A stretch of 64,000 bases of DNA from an uncultured Arcanobacterium sp. Its GTDB lineage: Bacteria; Actinomycetota; Actinomycetes; Actinomycetales; Actinomycetaceae. The notes below the pieces were generated by a model. The model saw nothing but the letters and a program-made list of their open reading frames with translations, had not been told where the DNA came from and did no database searches. Shown in pieces: positions 25,353-32,980 of the stretch (positions are counted from its first letter, which is position 1; the number at the start of each line of letters is the position of its first letter). The translations under genes and the position numbers were made by a program. The stretch lies in assembly GCA_958428545.1 (NCBI GenBank), contig CAUAGM010000001.1, forward strand, positions 367,487 to 431,486, written 5' to 3'.

Positions 25353-25370
25353 ATCTACAGCATTGTAGAT
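25353..25370. promoter_or_regulatory. Candidate operator, 18-bp perfect palindrome
   Basis: ATCTACAGCATTGTAGAT. The half-site TGTAGA/TCTACA also occurs at 25293-25298 and 25314-25319 around the putative minus-strand promoter, and TTTCTAC/GTAGAAA at 25520-25545. Likely target of the ROK regulator or another local repressor; unproven. Confidence 0.55.
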
Positions 25371-25519
25371 TTCGCACGAATAACTCCAAATAACTCCAAA
25401 AGTCTGCTAGATGTTGGGTTATTTAGCGCGTTAAGATATGCCAGTCACATTCTTAAGAGTACCATGAGCACAGATATAGGTTCGGGGTATAAGTGTGCGA
25501 ATAAAAACCTGCAATCTAG

Positions 25520-25545
25520 TTTCTACGCGTACTGCAGGGTAGAAA
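25520..25545. promoter_or_regulatory. Candidate operator, TTTCTAC-12-GTAGAAA
   Basis: Perfect 7-base arms at 25520-25526 and 25539-25545 sharing the GTAGAAA half-site seen at 25294-25300. It lies about 100 bases upstream of the sulfatase-operon promoter candidate. Confidence 0.5.
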
Positions 25546-25647
25546 GTGCTGATTTTTCAAGGTTTTCTTTGCTGGCTTCATGTACTGCACCTTTTCGGTG
25601 CTGCTTCACTGTCTGTTTTCTGTAATATAATCGTTATTAAAATAATA

Positions 25648-25676
25648 TTGACCTCTGCAACGGGCAAAAATAAAGA
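25648..25676 (+). promoter_or_regulatory. Candidate promoter of the MFS-sulfatase operon
   Basis: TTGACC (25648-25653), 17-base spacer, TAAAGA (25671-25676). An AT-rich inverted repeat TTATT-AA-AATAA at 25634-25645 lies just upstream of the -35. Together they precede the MFS gene by about 75 bases. Confidence 0.5.
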
Positions 25677-25698
25677 TTTATATGATCTCCTCAGCAGC

Positions 25699-25720
25699 GC
25701 TCAGATAAAGGAGTCTGAGC
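25699..25720 (+). promoter_or_regulatory. Leader hairpin upstream of the MFS gene
   Basis: GCTCAGA/TCTGAGC, 7 perfect pairs, loop TAAAGGAG. It sits inside the predicted 5' leader, 31 bases before the start codon. Could be an operator or an RNA element. Confidence 0.4.
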
Positions 25721-25751
25721 AGAAAGCTGCACGTTTATTCGGAGGATGTCT

Positions 25752-27194
25752 ATGTCTGCATCGTTATCTCAAAAAGCTGCCGTGCAATTTACTTCTGCAC
25801 AGCTTCAAGCGCGCAAACGAGCCACACTTTTCGCTTTGATCGCAACTCTTGGTCCTTTCTTCTACGGATTTGAAGGGATGGTACTTAACGGCGCTATTGC
25901 CGCTGTGGGAAGTGAATTTAAGCTTGGGCCTCTGGCATCGGGTGTTGCTGGAGCAGCAGGTATTATCGGCGGTATTATTGGTGCTCTCTTTGCTGGGCGT
26001 ATCTCAGATAAAATTGGGCGCAAAACAACGTTGATGTTTGTAGGGCCTTTTCTACTATTTGAAGCAATTTTTGGAGCATTCAGCCCAGTATTAGGTGGCT
26101 ACCCCTTCCTCATATTCTGCAGAGTACTGGGAGGCATAGGTTTTGGTGCTGCTACGACGGTTGCTCCTGGATATGTGGCTGAAATTGCTCCTGCCGATAT
26201 TCGCGGGCGTCTTATTGGTTTTCGCCAGCTAGCTATTATTGTGGGGTTGTTTTTCGCAGGGTGCGTGAACTTTATTATGGGCAGAGTTGCTGGTGGTTCC
26301 ACCGAAGTGCTCGCATTTGGATTGAAGGCTTGGCAATGGATGTTTCTCTGTCTGTTTATTCCAGCTCTGCTTTTCGTTATTTTTACGGCGATTATGCCAG
26401 AATCTCCACGCTACCTTGTATCTGTTGGGAAAAATGAGGAAGCGAAGAAAGTTTTAGCTCAAGTAGCAGGCGAAAGTGATCTGGATGCTCGTATTGCTTC
26501 TATTCGTTCCTCATTTGGCGAAACGGCAGAAAAACTCTCGATAAGTAAAATTTTCTCCTCAAAATGGCGTGGTTTAGTGCTTGTGGCATGTGCAATTGCT
26601 GCATTCCAGCAGCTAACGGGCACAAATGGTATTTTCTTCTATTCCAATATGCTTTTTGAATCTGTTGGCTTCACAGAAGATATGGCCTTCCAGCAGACCC
26701 TCCTGCTCACTTTCTTTAAAATCGTTGGCGTGACGGCAGGTATTATGCTGGTTGATAAGGTCGGACGTAAACGTATGCTTATGTACGGTGGCACACTGAT
26801 CTTCATTGCTTTGGCTATTGTGGCTACTGTTTTCACTGTTGCTCCGCAGGTTGATGGAGTTGCAGATATTTCGGGTAATCCTTGGCTGGGGCGGTTGGCA
26901 GTTGCGGGATTGTGCCTTTTCTTACTTGGTTTTACATCCTCATGGGGGCCTATTTTCTCAATCATGATGGGCGAGATGTTTCCGAATGAAATCCGAGGCG
27001 GCGCAATGTCGATTGCCTCTGGTGCAGATTTCTTCGTCAATTTCCTTGTCGTTCTTCTCTTCCCGTTCTTGGTGGCTTGGTCACCAGCAGGTATCTATTG
27101 GATATTCTTCGTATTCGGCGTCTTGGCAGTTCTCTTCACAGGGAAGTTTGTGCAGGAAACTGCTGGTAAACAGCTTGAAGATATGGGCGATTAG
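25752..27194 (+). CDS. MFS sugar-porter family transporter
   Basis: A 480-residue transporter with about 12 helices. Sugar-porter motifs: GRISDKIGRKTTL after helix 2 (about 79-91), PESPRYLV before the central loop (about 214-221), DKVGRKRML in the second half (about 335-343), and QQLTGTNG in helix 7. The start at 25752 is chosen because GGAGG (25741-25745) is 6 bases upstream; the ATG at 25746 abuts it. First gene of a plus-strand operon with the sulfatase 37 bases downstream. By analogy with the ats2 locus of Bifidobacterium breve it may import a sulfated sugar such as GlcNAc-6-sulfate; the substrate is inferred. Confidence 0.9.
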   Translation: MSASLSQKAAVQFTSAQLQARKRATLFALIATLGPFFYGFEGMVLNGAIAAVGSEFKLGPLASGVAGAAGIIGGIIGALFAGRISDKIGRKTTLMFVGPFLLFEAIFGAFSPVLGGYPFLIFCRVLGGIGFGAATTVAPGYVAEIAPADIRGRLIGFRQLAIIVGLFFAGCVNFIMGRVAGGSTEVLAFGLKAWQWMFLCLFIPALLFVIFTAIMPESPRYLVSVGKNEEAKKVLAQVAGESDLDARIASIRSSFGETAEKLSISKIFSSKWRGLVLVACAIAAFQQLTGTNGIFFYSNMLFESVGFTEDMAFQQTLLLTFFKIVGVTAGIMLVDKVGRKRMLMYGGTLIFIALAIVATVFTVAPQVDGVADISGNPWLGRLAVAGLCLFLLGFTSSWGPIFSIMMGEMFPNEIRGGAMSIASGADFFVNFLVVLLFPFLVAWSPAGIYWIFFVFGVLAVLFTGKFVQETAGKQLEDMGD

Positions 27195-27231
27195 TAGTTG
27201 ATAAAGGTATAAGAGAAGAAAGGATAAGTTC

Positions 27232-28761
27232 ATGGCTGAAAAAGAAAATTTGCGCCGAGACATACCAGATAACGTTCGTAATATTTTGGTGATTATGACG
27301 GATCAGCATCGCACAGATACGATCGGATGCCTTGGTAATCCGTATGCACAAACCCCAAATCTCGATAAAATCGGAGAGAATGGTTTTGCTTTCACCAACT
27401 GCTATACGCCAACGGCAATTTGCACGCCTGCGCGTTCTTCGCTGCTCACAGGCAAGCATCCTTTTAAACATCAAGTGCTGGCAAATCCAGAATGGAATAT
27501 CGCCTATCAAACAGATATTCCTCTTGATGCGTGGACATATACTCGAGAACTTCGCGATCACGGCTACAACGTCGGTATCGTCGGAAAATACCATTGCGGG
27601 CACAATCTTCCGAGCTGCTTTGGCATGGATGACGATTCCTATTGGGGTGCTGAAAATCCAGTGGGCAATGAAAAATATGCGGCATGGCTGGAAGAAAACA
27701 ATCTTCCACCAGTGCGCGCGCACGATCTCTATCGTGGAAAACTTCCGGGAAATCGAGATGGGCACATTATTGCGGCTCGTCTGCATCAGCCAGAAGAAGC
27801 AACATTTGAACGCTTCTTGGCAGATCGGGCCATTGAAAAACTGCGCGAGTATGCAAAAGATTGGAAAGAGCAAGGAAAACCTTTCAGCTTGGATGTGCAC
27901 TTCTTCGGGCCTCATCTTCCCTATTTTCTGCCTGATGAATGGTTCGATTTAATCGACCCAGAGTGTGTGGAACTTCCAGAAAACTTTGGAGACTCTTTGA
28001 TCGGAAAACCCCAGATTCAGCAAAACTATGCCACCTATTGGTCCACCTCGTCCTTCACCAACGAACAGTGGAAGAAACTTATTGCCATTTACTGGGGGTA
28101 TGTGGCAATGATTGATTTTGAGATCGGGCGCATTATGCAGGCAGCTCAAGAGCTGGGCGTTCTTGATGATACAGCGCTCTTTTTCTGTGCAGATCACGGC
28201 GAATTTACAGGCTCTCATCGTCTCAACGATAAAGGCCCGGCAATGTATGACGATATTTATCGCGTCCCCTTCATTGCTCATATTCCAGGTGTTTCAAGGG
28301 TTGGGAAATCTGATGCTTTTGTATCGCTGCTCGATCTTCCTGCCACTGTGCTCGATGTAGCCAGAATAGATCCTTCACTTGCAGAAGATGGGCGCTCAAT
28401 TATCGATTTGACGCGCTCAGATACTGTACCTGAATGGCGAGAAAATATTGTCTGTGAATTTCACGGGCATCACTTCCCGCTGCAGCAGCGTATGATTCGT
28501 ACTCATGATTTTAAGCTGATTATTTCACCAGAATCGATTAATGAGATGTATGATCTGCGCTTAGATCCAGCTGAAATGAACAATGTGTATACCGTTCCAG
28601 TTTATGACGATGTGCGTAGAGAGCTGGCAACGGAACTGTACAGGCAGTTGCGTGCTCGTGGGGATAATTCGTTTGCAAAATGGATGGCAGCTATGGTTGA
28701 TTTCGATATTCCGTTGGTTAATACGGCGCGCTCTGATCTTGACGAAGTAAAATTCGACTAG
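27232..28761 (+). CDS. Sulfatase, Cys-type, cytoplasmic
   Basis: A 509-residue sulfatase that hydrolyses sulfate esters. The formylglycine precursor is C64 in CTPAR (residues 64-68), the C/S-x-P-x-R motif; metal ligands include D24 in MTDQHR and the DH of ADHGEFTGSHR (about 321-331). There is no signal peptide or lipobox, so the enzyme should act in the cytosol, unlike many gut Bacteroides sulfatases. Cys-type enzymes need a maturase; the radical-SAM maturase two genes downstream fits. Substrate is probably a small sulfated sugar brought in by the neighbouring transporters. Confidence 0.92.
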   Translation: MAEKENLRRDIPDNVRNILVIMTDQHRTDTIGCLGNPYAQTPNLDKIGENGFAFTNCYTPTAICTPARSSLLTGKHPFKHQVLANPEWNIAYQTDIPLDAWTYTRELRDHGYNVGIVGKYHCGHNLPSCFGMDDDSYWGAENPVGNEKYAAWLEENNLPPVRAHDLYRGKLPGNRDGHIIAARLHQPEEATFERFLADRAIEKLREYAKDWKEQGKPFSLDVHFFGPHLPYFLPDEWFDLIDPECVELPENFGDSLIGKPQIQQNYATYWSTSSFTNEQWKKLIAIYWGYVAMIDFEIGRIMQAAQELGVLDDTALFFCADHGEFTGSHRLNDKGPAMYDDIYRVPFIAHIPGVSRVGKSDAFVSLLDLPATVLDVARIDPSLAEDGRSIIDLTRSDTVPEWRENIVCEFHGHHFPLQQRMIRTHDFKLIISPESINEMYDLRLDPAEMNNVYTVPVYDDVRRELATELYRQLRARGDNSFAKWMAAMVDFDIPLVNTARSDLDEVKFD

Positions 28762-28783
28762 TGAAAGTTGAGAGGGAACAAGC

Positions 28784-30091
28784 GTGAAATATCTTATGAG
28801 ACCAGCACCTCCGCTGTTGAGTGACCTTGTTGCGGAGCGTTTGGCTGAAAGTCCAGCAACTCGTAAAGAGCTGTGCGAAGAGCTGGGTGTTTCACGCACG
28901 TCCCTCGGTCGTGCAATTTCTGAGCTGCTAAGCGACGGTTCGTTTTTGTCTTCTTGTGAAGAAAAGCGAACCGTGCTTGGCGGATCTGAATTCTTTCCGA
29001 TCACAACGACGCCGCTCCCTTTAGCTCAGTCGTCTGCACAATCATCACCAAATCTCGTGCATAGTGTTGCTTTAGATCGGAATTGCGTGAAGGAATTTGC
29101 GCAAGATGTGCCGGTTTCTTCGCAAGGGCAGTTTTCAACTCCTGGAAGGCCAGTACAAAAACTGATTCTTAATACTCATGTGGGATACCGCGTTGGCATA
29201 GATATTTCGCGTATCGGTTGTTGTGCTGTTGTACTCAATCGAGTATATAGAGAAATTTTGCGCGTTGAGAGTGATGTGCGCGAAGGTGAAGAGTTTACAG
29301 ATTCGCTCAAACGTGTGTGTTCTACTCTGTATAAGGAGGGCGAAGCGCGCGGGCTTATTCTCTCTTTCGTCTCTAAAGTAGGGATTGGTATTCCTGTGCC
29401 TATCAATGAAGATTCTCAAGCATATCTCAAGCAGAAAATTTTGATCGAAAATATCGTGAGCGCGTATTGGAGGGCGCCGATATTAATTGAAAACACTGTA
29501 CGCTTAGGAGCTATCGGAGAAGCGCGATGGGGAGCTGGGCGAGGAATTTCGAGCCAGTTTTATGTGCGCCTGAGCGGCGGAGTTGGATGCTGCCTGGCTA
29601 TTTCAGACACCATTACAGGCGGTGAAGCTGGGTATGCTGGAGAATTTGGGCATATACAAGTGCCAGGTTTTGATCTTCCTTGCCGATGCGGTAAACGTGG
29701 CTGTGTTGAAACTATTGCGTCCGAATCTGCAGTGTGTGCAGCTGCTGGAGTTGATTCGCTTAACGAACTGCGAATAATGCTGGATTCGGGAGATGAAAAT
29801 TCTAAAAAAGCATATGATGTGCTGGAAAAAGTTGGGCGAGTTGTCGGTGAACACATTGCTGTTGTCGTGCTTATAGCTAATCCGCAGATTGTTGTGTGTG
29901 CAGGTTCGCTGGTAGCGTTTATTCCAGAAATTATTCCTCTTATAGCGTCTGCAGTTGAAAAATATCTTCCTCCAGTGCTGAGCCATAAAATTCCTGTGGT
30001 TCAGGAGGTTTTAGGGCATCGTGGGTCTTCGCTTGGCGCCGCATTCGCGGCAGATTTTGCCGTTGAATCTCACACACATCGCGAAGAATGA
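28784..30091 (+). CDS. ROK family transcriptional regulator
   Basis: A 435-residue protein with a winged helix at the N-terminus (about 12-60, ATRKELCEELGVSRTSLGRA) and a ROK domain from about 125. The ROK zinc motif is CRCGKRGCVE (about 298-307), and the preceding GHIQVPG supplies the histidine. GTG start with GAGAGGGAAC upstream. Located between sulfatase and maturase genes, 22 bases after the sulfatase, so it is the likely local repressor responding to a sugar or sugar phosphate. The ROK gene of the B. breve ats2 locus holds the same position type. Confidence 0.9.
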   Translation: MKYLMRPAPPLLSDLVAERLAESPATRKELCEELGVSRTSLGRAISELLSDGSFLSSCEEKRTVLGGSEFFPITTTPLPLAQSSAQSSPNLVHSVALDRNCVKEFAQDVPVSSQGQFSTPGRPVQKLILNTHVGYRVGIDISRIGCCAVVLNRVYREILRVESDVREGEEFTDSLKRVCSTLYKEGEARGLILSFVSKVGIGIPVPINEDSQAYLKQKILIENIVSAYWRAPILIENTVRLGAIGEARWGAGRGISSQFYVRLSGGVGCCLAISDTITGGEAGYAGEFGHIQVPGFDLPCRCGKRGCVETIASESAVCAAAGVDSLNELRIMLDSGDENSKKAYDVLEKVGRVVGEHIAVVVLIANPQIVVCAGSLVAFIPEIIPLIASAVEKYLPPVLSHKIPVVQEVLGHRGSSLGAAFAADFAVESHTHREE

Positions 30092-30097
30092 GAAGTT

Positions 30098-31417
30098 GTG
30101 ATGATGGGTTCTTTGAATTGTGCACATGGGATTAACGCACAGCGTATTCCAATTTCCGTTGTGGCAAAGCCTACGGGAGCCGCATGCAATCTCGATTGTT
30201 CGTACTGTTTTTTTCTCTCCAAAGAGCTGTTGTACGATCAGCACCGTCAGCAGATGAGCGAAGAGACTCTTGATACTTATGTGCGCACTTTCCTTGATGC
30301 TAATCCCGATGGAGAGGTGACGATGCTCTGGCAGGGCGGTGAGCCAACTCTGCGAGGGCTGCCGTTCTTTGAGCGTGCCGTGCAGCTAGCAGAAAAGTAT
30401 CGCCGACCGAGGCAGCAGGTGCGCCACGCTCTGCAGACCAACGCCACTCTTATTGATGAAAAATGGGCTAATTTTTTAGCTGAGAACGATGTGCTCGTAG
30501 GAGTGTCGATTGATGGACCTGCTCATATTCACGATTCATATCGAGTAAATCGCGCGGGGCGAGGAAGTCATAAGCAAGTCATTCGAGGGTGGAATTGGCT
30601 GCGTGATGCAGGTGTGCGATGCAATATCTTATGCACAGTTCACCATGTTAATGAGCGCTCGCCGCTTGAAGTATATCGTTATTTTCGAGACGATTTGGGG
30701 GCTGATTTTATTCAGTTTATACCTATCGTTGAGAGAGTGAATCGTGATGATCTCAAAGAAGCAGAAACGGGCTGGCGCGATACTCAGCTTCTCTATCGTC
30801 AGCAAGGTAGCTGCGTTACCTCTCGTTCTGTAGATCCGCAAGCTTATGGTGATTTTCTGCTAAAAATTTTTCAAGAATGGATCCAGCGAGATGTGGGGAG
30901 TGTATTTGTGCAGGATTTTGATTCTGCGCTCGGAGCTTTTTTCACTGGTTCAACAGTTTGTGTGCATGCACCAGAATGTGGCAACAATGTGGCTCTTGAG
31001 TTTAACGGTGACGTGTATGCGTGCGATCACTGGGTAGAGCCAGATTGGCTCGTTGCAAATATCCATTCTACTAAGCTCAGTTCTGTGCCAAAAACAAACG
31101 TGATGAGAGAGTTTGCGAAAAAGAAAAATACTTATCTTCCGCAGCGCTGCCGTGAATGTTCGGTACGAAGATTGTGTAATGGCGGCTGCCCGAAAGATCG
31201 TTTTGTGGGTGATCCAGGGCAGAGCGGGCATGAGCAGCACAATTATCTGTGTGAGGGGTACTATCATTTCTACAGCAGCATTAAACCTGATCTTGTAGCA
31301 ATGGCGCGGCTTATACGGGCTGGGCGCTTCGCAAGCGATATTATGGATCCAAACGTGCGGGCTTCTTTGCGGCCTGCAGGATCGGCAGGCTCTGTAAATC
31401 CAAAAAATTCAGTATAG
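30098..31417 (+). CDS. atsB: Anaerobic sulfatase-maturating enzyme (radical SAM)
   Basis: A 439-residue radical-SAM/SPASM enzyme that oxidises the sulfatase cysteine to formylglycine. The SAM cluster is C30-x3-C34-x2-C37 (CNLDCSYC). The C-terminal SPASM region has the full cysteine set of anSMEs (VCVHAPECGNN, YACDHW, CRECSVRRLCNGGC, and a later LCEGYYHF); D in ACDHW is the expected catalytic base. It lies 6 bases after the ROK gene. The start is uncertain among GTG 30098, ATG 30101 and ATG 30104. The cluster chemistry is oxygen-sensitive, which suggests an anaerobic or facultative host. Confidence 0.94.
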   Translation: MMMGSLNCAHGINAQRIPISVVAKPTGAACNLDCSYCFFLSKELLYDQHRQQMSEETLDTYVRTFLDANPDGEVTMLWQGGEPTLRGLPFFERAVQLAEKYRRPRQQVRHALQTNATLIDEKWANFLAENDVLVGVSIDGPAHIHDSYRVNRAGRGSHKQVIRGWNWLRDAGVRCNILCTVHHVNERSPLEVYRYFRDDLGADFIQFIPIVERVNRDDLKEAETGWRDTQLLYRQQGSCVTSRSVDPQAYGDFLLKIFQEWIQRDVGSVFVQDFDSALGAFFTGSTVCVHAPECGNNVALEFNGDVYACDHWVEPDWLVANIHSTKLSSVPKTNVMREFAKKKNTYLPQRCRECSVRRLCNGGCPKDRFVGDPGQSGHEQHNYLCEGYYHFYSSIKPDLVAMARLIRAGRFASDIMDPNVRASLRPAGSAGSVNPKNSV

Positions 31418-31455
31418 CGCTTGGTGTAAAAGCTTGTTTTCGCGCAGTGCTTTGA

Positions 31456-31472
31456 GAATTGCCAGTGTGGCA
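31456..31472. other. Inverted repeat after the maturase gene
   Basis: ATTGCC-AGTGT-GGCAAT, perfect 6-base arms, 39 bases after the maturase stop. Weak terminator or binding site; no T run follows. Confidence 0.3.
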
Positions 31473-31648
31473 ATAGTTGGTGATAGTCGATGGTTGCCTA
31501 GGAGTTGCGCATTTGCAGTTTTTAAAGCGCATACTGCAAGGCGCATATGTGTAAAGGTTTCAGCTGTGCTTATGTCTAGATGGTATAAGAATAGCTGGTA
31601 GTAAAATAGTGAAAATATGAAGCAAATTGTAGGGCGAAGGTGCTAGAA

Positions 31649-32467
31649 ATGCTCATTTTGGGATGCGTCTTAGGGTTATGTATCGGAGTAGTTGTGGGTG
31701 CGCTTGGTGCAGGCGGAGGCATTCTCTCCGTGCCGGTACTTGTGTATCTGCTTGGGATTGCGCCACATAACGCAACTGCATCGTCACTGGTTATTGTGGG
31801 GCTGACGGCGCTTATTTCGCTTTTTTCTCCAGGGCGTTCAGCATATGTGAAATATCGTGATGGAGCAGTGTTCGGAGTTCTAGCTATTGGTGGATCTGTG
31901 TTTGGTGCTCGAACGAGCGAATTCGTGCCTGCCGATCTTTTAATGTATCTCTTTTCGGGGCTGCTTATCTGCGTGGGAATCGTGATGCTTAGAAAAGGGG
32001 TACGAGAATGCAGTGTTGCTGATTGTGAGGAGCGCAGCGAAAAATCCTCGGGCAGGCAAAAAGAAGGAGATGAAAAGTCTGGGAGTGAAAATTCGGCACA
32101 ATTATCGTGGTGGCTTGTGATTACTGCAGCGCTCGGCACTGGTGTACTCACGGGTTTTTTTGGTGTTGGCGGAGGATTTATTGTGGTCCCCATGCTGATG
32201 CTCGTTTTGCGAATGCCGATGCGTGAAGCGGCATCTACATCACTTCTCATTATGGTGATTACCTCTGTGAGCGGTTTGCTGGCTCGCATTGGGACTTCAG
32301 TGACGATTGATTGGGCAGTTATCACGGCGTTTGCGGCGGCATCGATGATCGGCGGGTTTGCTGGCGGACCGCTGACGGCGCGCGTGCGCCCAGCTGTGCT
32401 GACGATATGCTTTGGTAGCTTGCTTCTTTGTGTAGCGTGTGCCACTGCAGTAGCTACAGCGTTGTGA
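31649..32467 (+). CDS. TSUP family (TauE/SafE) anion exporter
   Basis: A 272-residue membrane protein with about eight helices in two repeats; each repeat begins with a glycine motif (VGALGAGGGILSVPVLVYL and GFFGVGGGFIVVPMLML). The family exports sulfite, sulfonates or other organic and inorganic anions. A charged loop (about 118-148) separates the halves. GAAGG at 31636-31640 is 8 bases before the ATG at 31649; a GTG at 31640 is the alternative. Following the sulfatase operon on the same strand (232 bases away), it is a good candidate to remove sulfate or sulfite released by desulfation. Confidence 0.88.
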   Translation: MLILGCVLGLCIGVVVGALGAGGGILSVPVLVYLLGIAPHNATASSLVIVGLTALISLFSPGRSAYVKYRDGAVFGVLAIGGSVFGARTSEFVPADLLMYLFSGLLICVGIVMLRKGVRECSVADCEERSEKSSGRQKEGDEKSGSENSAQLSWWLVITAALGTGVLTGFFGVGGGFIVVPMLMLVLRMPMREAASTSLLIMVITSVSGLLARIGTSVTIDWAVITAFAAASMIGGFAGGPLTARVRPAVLTICFGSLLLCVACATAVATAL

Positions 32468-32526
32468 CTTGCGTACTTCCCTTAGTGTGCAGCATATAAA
32501 ATAATGCGTTTTAGTAAGCTGAGCGC

Positions 32527-32777
32527 ATGGTGATTCAACGTGCGCTTCGGCTTTCCGATTCCCTTGTGGAATTTATTGATAACGAAGTGAGCAGTGCTGC
32601 AGCTTCTAGCCGCACGGATTTTATTACCAGCGCAGTCGAGGCGGAATACGCAGAAGAATTACGGTTCGTGATGTACCGATACTAGCGGCAAGAAGCATTT
32701 CTGGAGAGTTAGACGGTTCAGATAGCCTAGTGAGCTGGAGCATAGCCGGTATAGATGAGCGCAGGATAGAAGATTAA
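32527..32777 (+). pseudogene. Frameshifted ribbon-helix-helix antitoxin remnant
   Basis: From ATG 32527 a 52-codon frame encodes a MazE/CopG-like N-terminal part (LRLSDSLVEFIDNEV, then SSRTDFITSAVEAEYAEELR) and stops at TAG. One base appears lost after the ELR codons: shifting frame there continues RDVPILAARSISGELDGS ... ERRIED and stops at TAA 32775-32777, giving a protein of about 83 residues, the usual antitoxin length. No toxin gene follows. The truncated product could still bind DNA. Identification rests on pattern only. Confidence 0.55.
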
Positions 32778-32980
32778 TACGCAAATGTGTTTTAGATTAT
32801 CTCCGATGTGATAGCCGCCATAACCTAAGAGGTATATTATGGCTAGATATCGCTGCCTATCTTCTGGTATATTGGGAACTTGTTGTGCGCGCGTAGTTTT
32901 GACATGCATATAGCGGCTTTCGCTTCTACGGCTGGTGCACCTTGTACACATCCCTACCGGATCCCAGGGAAGGACATCTC
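32778..32980 (+). promoter_or_regulatory. rpoB upstream region
   Basis: About 200 bases containing the presumed rpoBC promoter. TTGACA-like sequence occurs at about 32898, but no matching -10 at good spacing was found. A hairpin GCCATAA/TTATGGC lies at 32817-32843. Confidence 0.3.

Larger units (their letters stand above)
25271..25751. promoter_or_regulatory. Divergent control region, importer / sulfatase operons
   Basis: A 481-base region with no supported gene. It contains six TCTAC/GTAGA half-sites (25293-25545), a minus-strand promoter candidate TTGGGA-18-TAGAGA whose -10 overlaps one half-site (25314-25319), a plus-strand promoter (25648-25676) and a 5'-leader hairpin (25699-25720). Confidence 0.6.

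Noticed and set aside
21655..32467. Prophage, IS element or integrative element carrying the sulfatase island
   Set aside because: No transposase, integrase, terminal inverted repeats or target duplications were seen.
32942..32980. Longer rpoB reading frame starting at 32942
   Set aside because: The extension contains the ribosome site GGGAAGGA that serves the TTG at 32981, and the shorter start matches actinobacterial RpoB.
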